DNA of 8,631 nucleotides from NCBI GenBank assembly GCA_021635425.1, contig JAJWOJ010000063.1, forward strand, positions 1 to 8,631, given 5' to 3'. A program made the translations under genes and the position numbers. The stretch comes from Clostridiales bacterium. GTDB taxonomy: Bacteria > Bacillota > Clostridia > Christensenellales > Borkfalkiaceae. Positions 7,486-8,631 of this stretch are shown here, one piece after another. Under the pieces are notes generated by a model. That model saw nothing but the letters and a program-made list of their open reading frames with translations, was not told the DNA's origin and searched no databases. Numbering within the stretch: position 1 is the first letter of the stretch; every line of letters begins with the position of its first letter.

Positions 7486-8538
7486 TTATTTTTTAATAAT
7501 GTTGAAATATCCGTCTATCGCGTCTTTGTCTTCGTCTGTAAGATTTCCGTTATCGCGCGCGTTTTCCGTTGCTTCTTCTCTTGCGGCGTCGTAATGATCT
7601 TTATAGTCCTGTTTACCGTCTATAACCTGATCGTTGCTGACGTAAGAACCGCCGGGGCTTGTACCGGTGTTATTGTTATTATTGCCGTCGCTGCCATCTG
7701 CTTTGCCTTCGCCGTCATTGGGTTTTTCGGTGTCGCCCTGTTCTTCGCCCTCGCCTTCGCCTTCTCCTTCGCCTTCTCCGTCGCCGTTGGCAGGCTCGAA
7801 CACCGCGATTACTTTCATATCCTCATCGATTTTGGTATCCTTACGATACGGCTCACCCGCTTCTTTCTGACCCTTTATAAGCCAGCACGAGAACACGTAA
7901 CCGTCTCCCGCCACGGCATAAATCTCGGTGGCGTCTTTACCTTTCTCTATTCTCTGAACGATATCTCCGACGATTTCGCCGTCGCCCTGAGTGTCGTATT
8001 CGACGTCGTAGTAAACAGGCTCTTCTTTGGTTAAATCGTCTATTAAATCTTTTCCTCCGCCGATAACCCCCGCATTGGCAAGCCCGCCGACGGTAGTCAT
8101 GCCCGCGCCGAGCGTCACCGCAAAGCACGCGGCTATAACAAGCGGAATGCTTACCACGACCTTGATAAGGTCGGAACTTATGGTGCCGAGCGTTTTTATA
8201 GCGTCATCGCGCTGTCTTTCGGCGATATACGAATCGTCGCCCATATACTCGTTCATGGTTATCATTCTTTCTTCAAGCCCCAGCTCGTCTATACGCGTTG
8301 CAACCGCGCTCGACGTGGGTTTGAATTTGTAACGATAAAATAACGGAGCCGAAACGCCCGTACCTACGGCAAGCGCGATAAACGCAAGCCAGAAAAGCTT
8401 AGGAATGAAGAACCAACACAAGAATGCCGTTATAAACATTGCCGCACAACCGACTATCAGACCGCATATAACGGCTTTCGTCATGCTTTCGCGAGCAATA
8501 CGCTTATAATACTTTTCAAACAATTTGACCGATTTCAT
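7486..8538 (-). CDS. Membrane protein with three TM segments, divergent InlB B-repeat-like domain and Gly-Glu linker
   Basis: This 350-residue protein is the first gene seen in the operon. AGGAG (8546-8550) lies 7 bases before the ATG at 8538-8536. Membrane segments are at about 22-44, 48-68 and 125-147. The cytosolic piece between the second and third (about 76-120, with RIDELGLEERM and RQRDDAIKTL) resembles the helical segment of DUF4175-type proteins found in MoxR/vWA operons; this is recognition by pattern and is moderate. Residues about 176-249 look like a divergent InlB B-repeat (Flg_new_2-like): VEYDTQGDGEIVGDIV, an EKG turn, GYVFSCW at 213-219 and a closing MKVIAVFEP strand. An acidic low-complexity linker (about 252-285) with Gly-Glu repeats and then five Asn follow. 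The C-terminal tail is helical and charged, ending in DAIDGYFNIIKK, reminiscent of the YF motif that closes some of these proteins. The B-repeat, linker and tail should lie outside the cell. Function is unknown. Confidence 0.87.
   Translation of the reverse strand: MKSVKLFEKYYKRIARESMTKAVICGLIVGCAAMFITAFLCWFFIPKLFWLAFIALAVGTGVSAPLFYRYKFKPTSSAVATRIDELGLEERMITMNEYMGDDSYIAERQRDDAIKTLGTISSDLIKVVVSIPLVIAACFAVTLGAGMTTVGGLANAGVIGGGKDLIDDLTKEEPVYYDVEYDTQGDGEIVGDIVQRIEKGKDATEIYAVAGDGYVFSCWLIKGQKEAGEPYRKDTKIDEDMKVIAVFEPANGDGEGEGEGEGEGEEQGDTEKPNDGEGKADGSDGNNNNNTGTSPGGSYVSNDQVIDGKQDYKDHYDAAREEATENARDNGNLTDEDKDAIDGYFNIIKK
7744..7785 (-). repeat. Hexanucleotide tandem repeat encoding (Gly-Glu)n
   Basis: Seven in-frame six-base units (GGN GAN) encode GD followed by six GE dipeptides at residues 252-265 of the B-repeat membrane protein. 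Within them a 12-base unit GGAGAAGGCGAA occurs twice in perfect tandem. The repeat lies between the B-repeat-like domain and the Asn-rich stretch. It makes a flexible, strongly acidic linker. Length changes by whole hexamers would keep the frame. Confidence 0.85.
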
Positions 8539-8563
8539 AGCTTCTCTCCTTTAAAAATTTTCT

Positions 8564-8607
8564 TGTATAATCCGACGACCGATTATAAGTTTTCCGAATC
8601 GTCGTCG
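8564..8607 (-). promoter_or_regulatory. Leader region with nested inverted repeats and a possible -10 box
   Basis: Two overlapping dyads sit upstream of the first gene. TATAATC (8566-8572) and GATTATA (8581-8587) are exact 7-base inverted repeats 8 bases apart. CGACGA plus CGATT (8573-8584, one extra C) pairs with AATCGTCGTCG (8597-8607) to form an 11-bp stem with one bulge and a 12-base loop. The minus strand carries TATAAT (8587-8582) and TATACA (8569-8564) as possible -10 elements, but neither has a recognisable -35 hexamer 16-18 bases upstream. The region could be an operator overlapping a promoter or a leader hairpin. Which of these it is, and whether the promoter lies here or further upstream, cannot be decided from the window. 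Confidence 0.35.
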
Positions 8608-8631
8608 AGGTATAAGCAATTCTTTTACATG

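Noticed and set aside
7744..7785. CRISPR-like or mobile repeat
   Set aside because: The units are six-base in-frame codons pairs with no spacers, inside a clear coding region.
8629..8631. Divergent plus-strand start codon at the window edge
   Set aside because: Only the ATG itself is visible, and the GAGG before it is 19 bases away, too far for a ribosome site.

Overview
The window holds one co-directional gene block, read entirely on the minus strand (from about 8538 down to 1). It looks like the core of a MoxR AAA+ / von Willebrand factor A (vWA) operon, the family that includes the Bat 'aerotolerance' clusters. No tRNA, rRNA, CRISPR array, insertion sequence or other mobile element is visible. 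The longest non-coding stretches are the 93-base leader at the right edge (8539-8631) and a 57-base gap at 472-528, so there is no gene-free stretch over 300 bases.

In transcription order the genes are: (1) a 350-residue membrane protein with three N-terminal membrane segments, a segment resembling DUF4175-type proteins, a divergent InlB B-repeat-like domain and a Gly-Glu repeat linker (8538-7486); (2) a complete MoxR-family AAA+ ATPase (7456-6458); (3) a soluble DUF58 protein with a vWA-type metal site (6411-5509); (4) a BatA-like membrane-anchored vWA protein (5512-3449), overlapping the DUF58 gene by 4 bases; (5) a very large membrane-anchored protein with two vWA domains flanking a glutamine-amidotransferase-like domain (3432-529); and (6) the start of a lipoprotein with a fibronectin-III-like domain and probably the first residues of a BspA-type leucine-rich repeat (471-1, cut by the window edge). 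Gaps are 29, 46, -4, 16 and 57 bases, so a single transcript is likely.

By charge distribution around the membrane segments (inference), MoxR and DUF58 are cytosolic. The large vWA proteins, the B-repeat domain and the lipoprotein face outward. The set therefore looks like an envelope-spanning system: a chaperone-like AAA+ motor and its DUF58 partner inside, with extracytoplasmic vWA scaffolds that may assemble or mature surface components.

The organism is most likely an uncultured member of Bacillota (Clostridia-like, perhaps gut-associated). Reasons are the strong GGAGG ribosome binding sites, an AVSC lipobox, and the combination of B-repeat and BspA-type surface modules. This assignment is inference of low to moderate strength; the sequence has no marker gene that would settle it.

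The most interesting points are the unusual B-repeat membrane protein that opens the operon, the pair of diverged giant vWA paralogs with altered metal-site residues, the surface lipoprotein appended behind a strong intercistronic hairpin, and nested inverted repeats in the leader.
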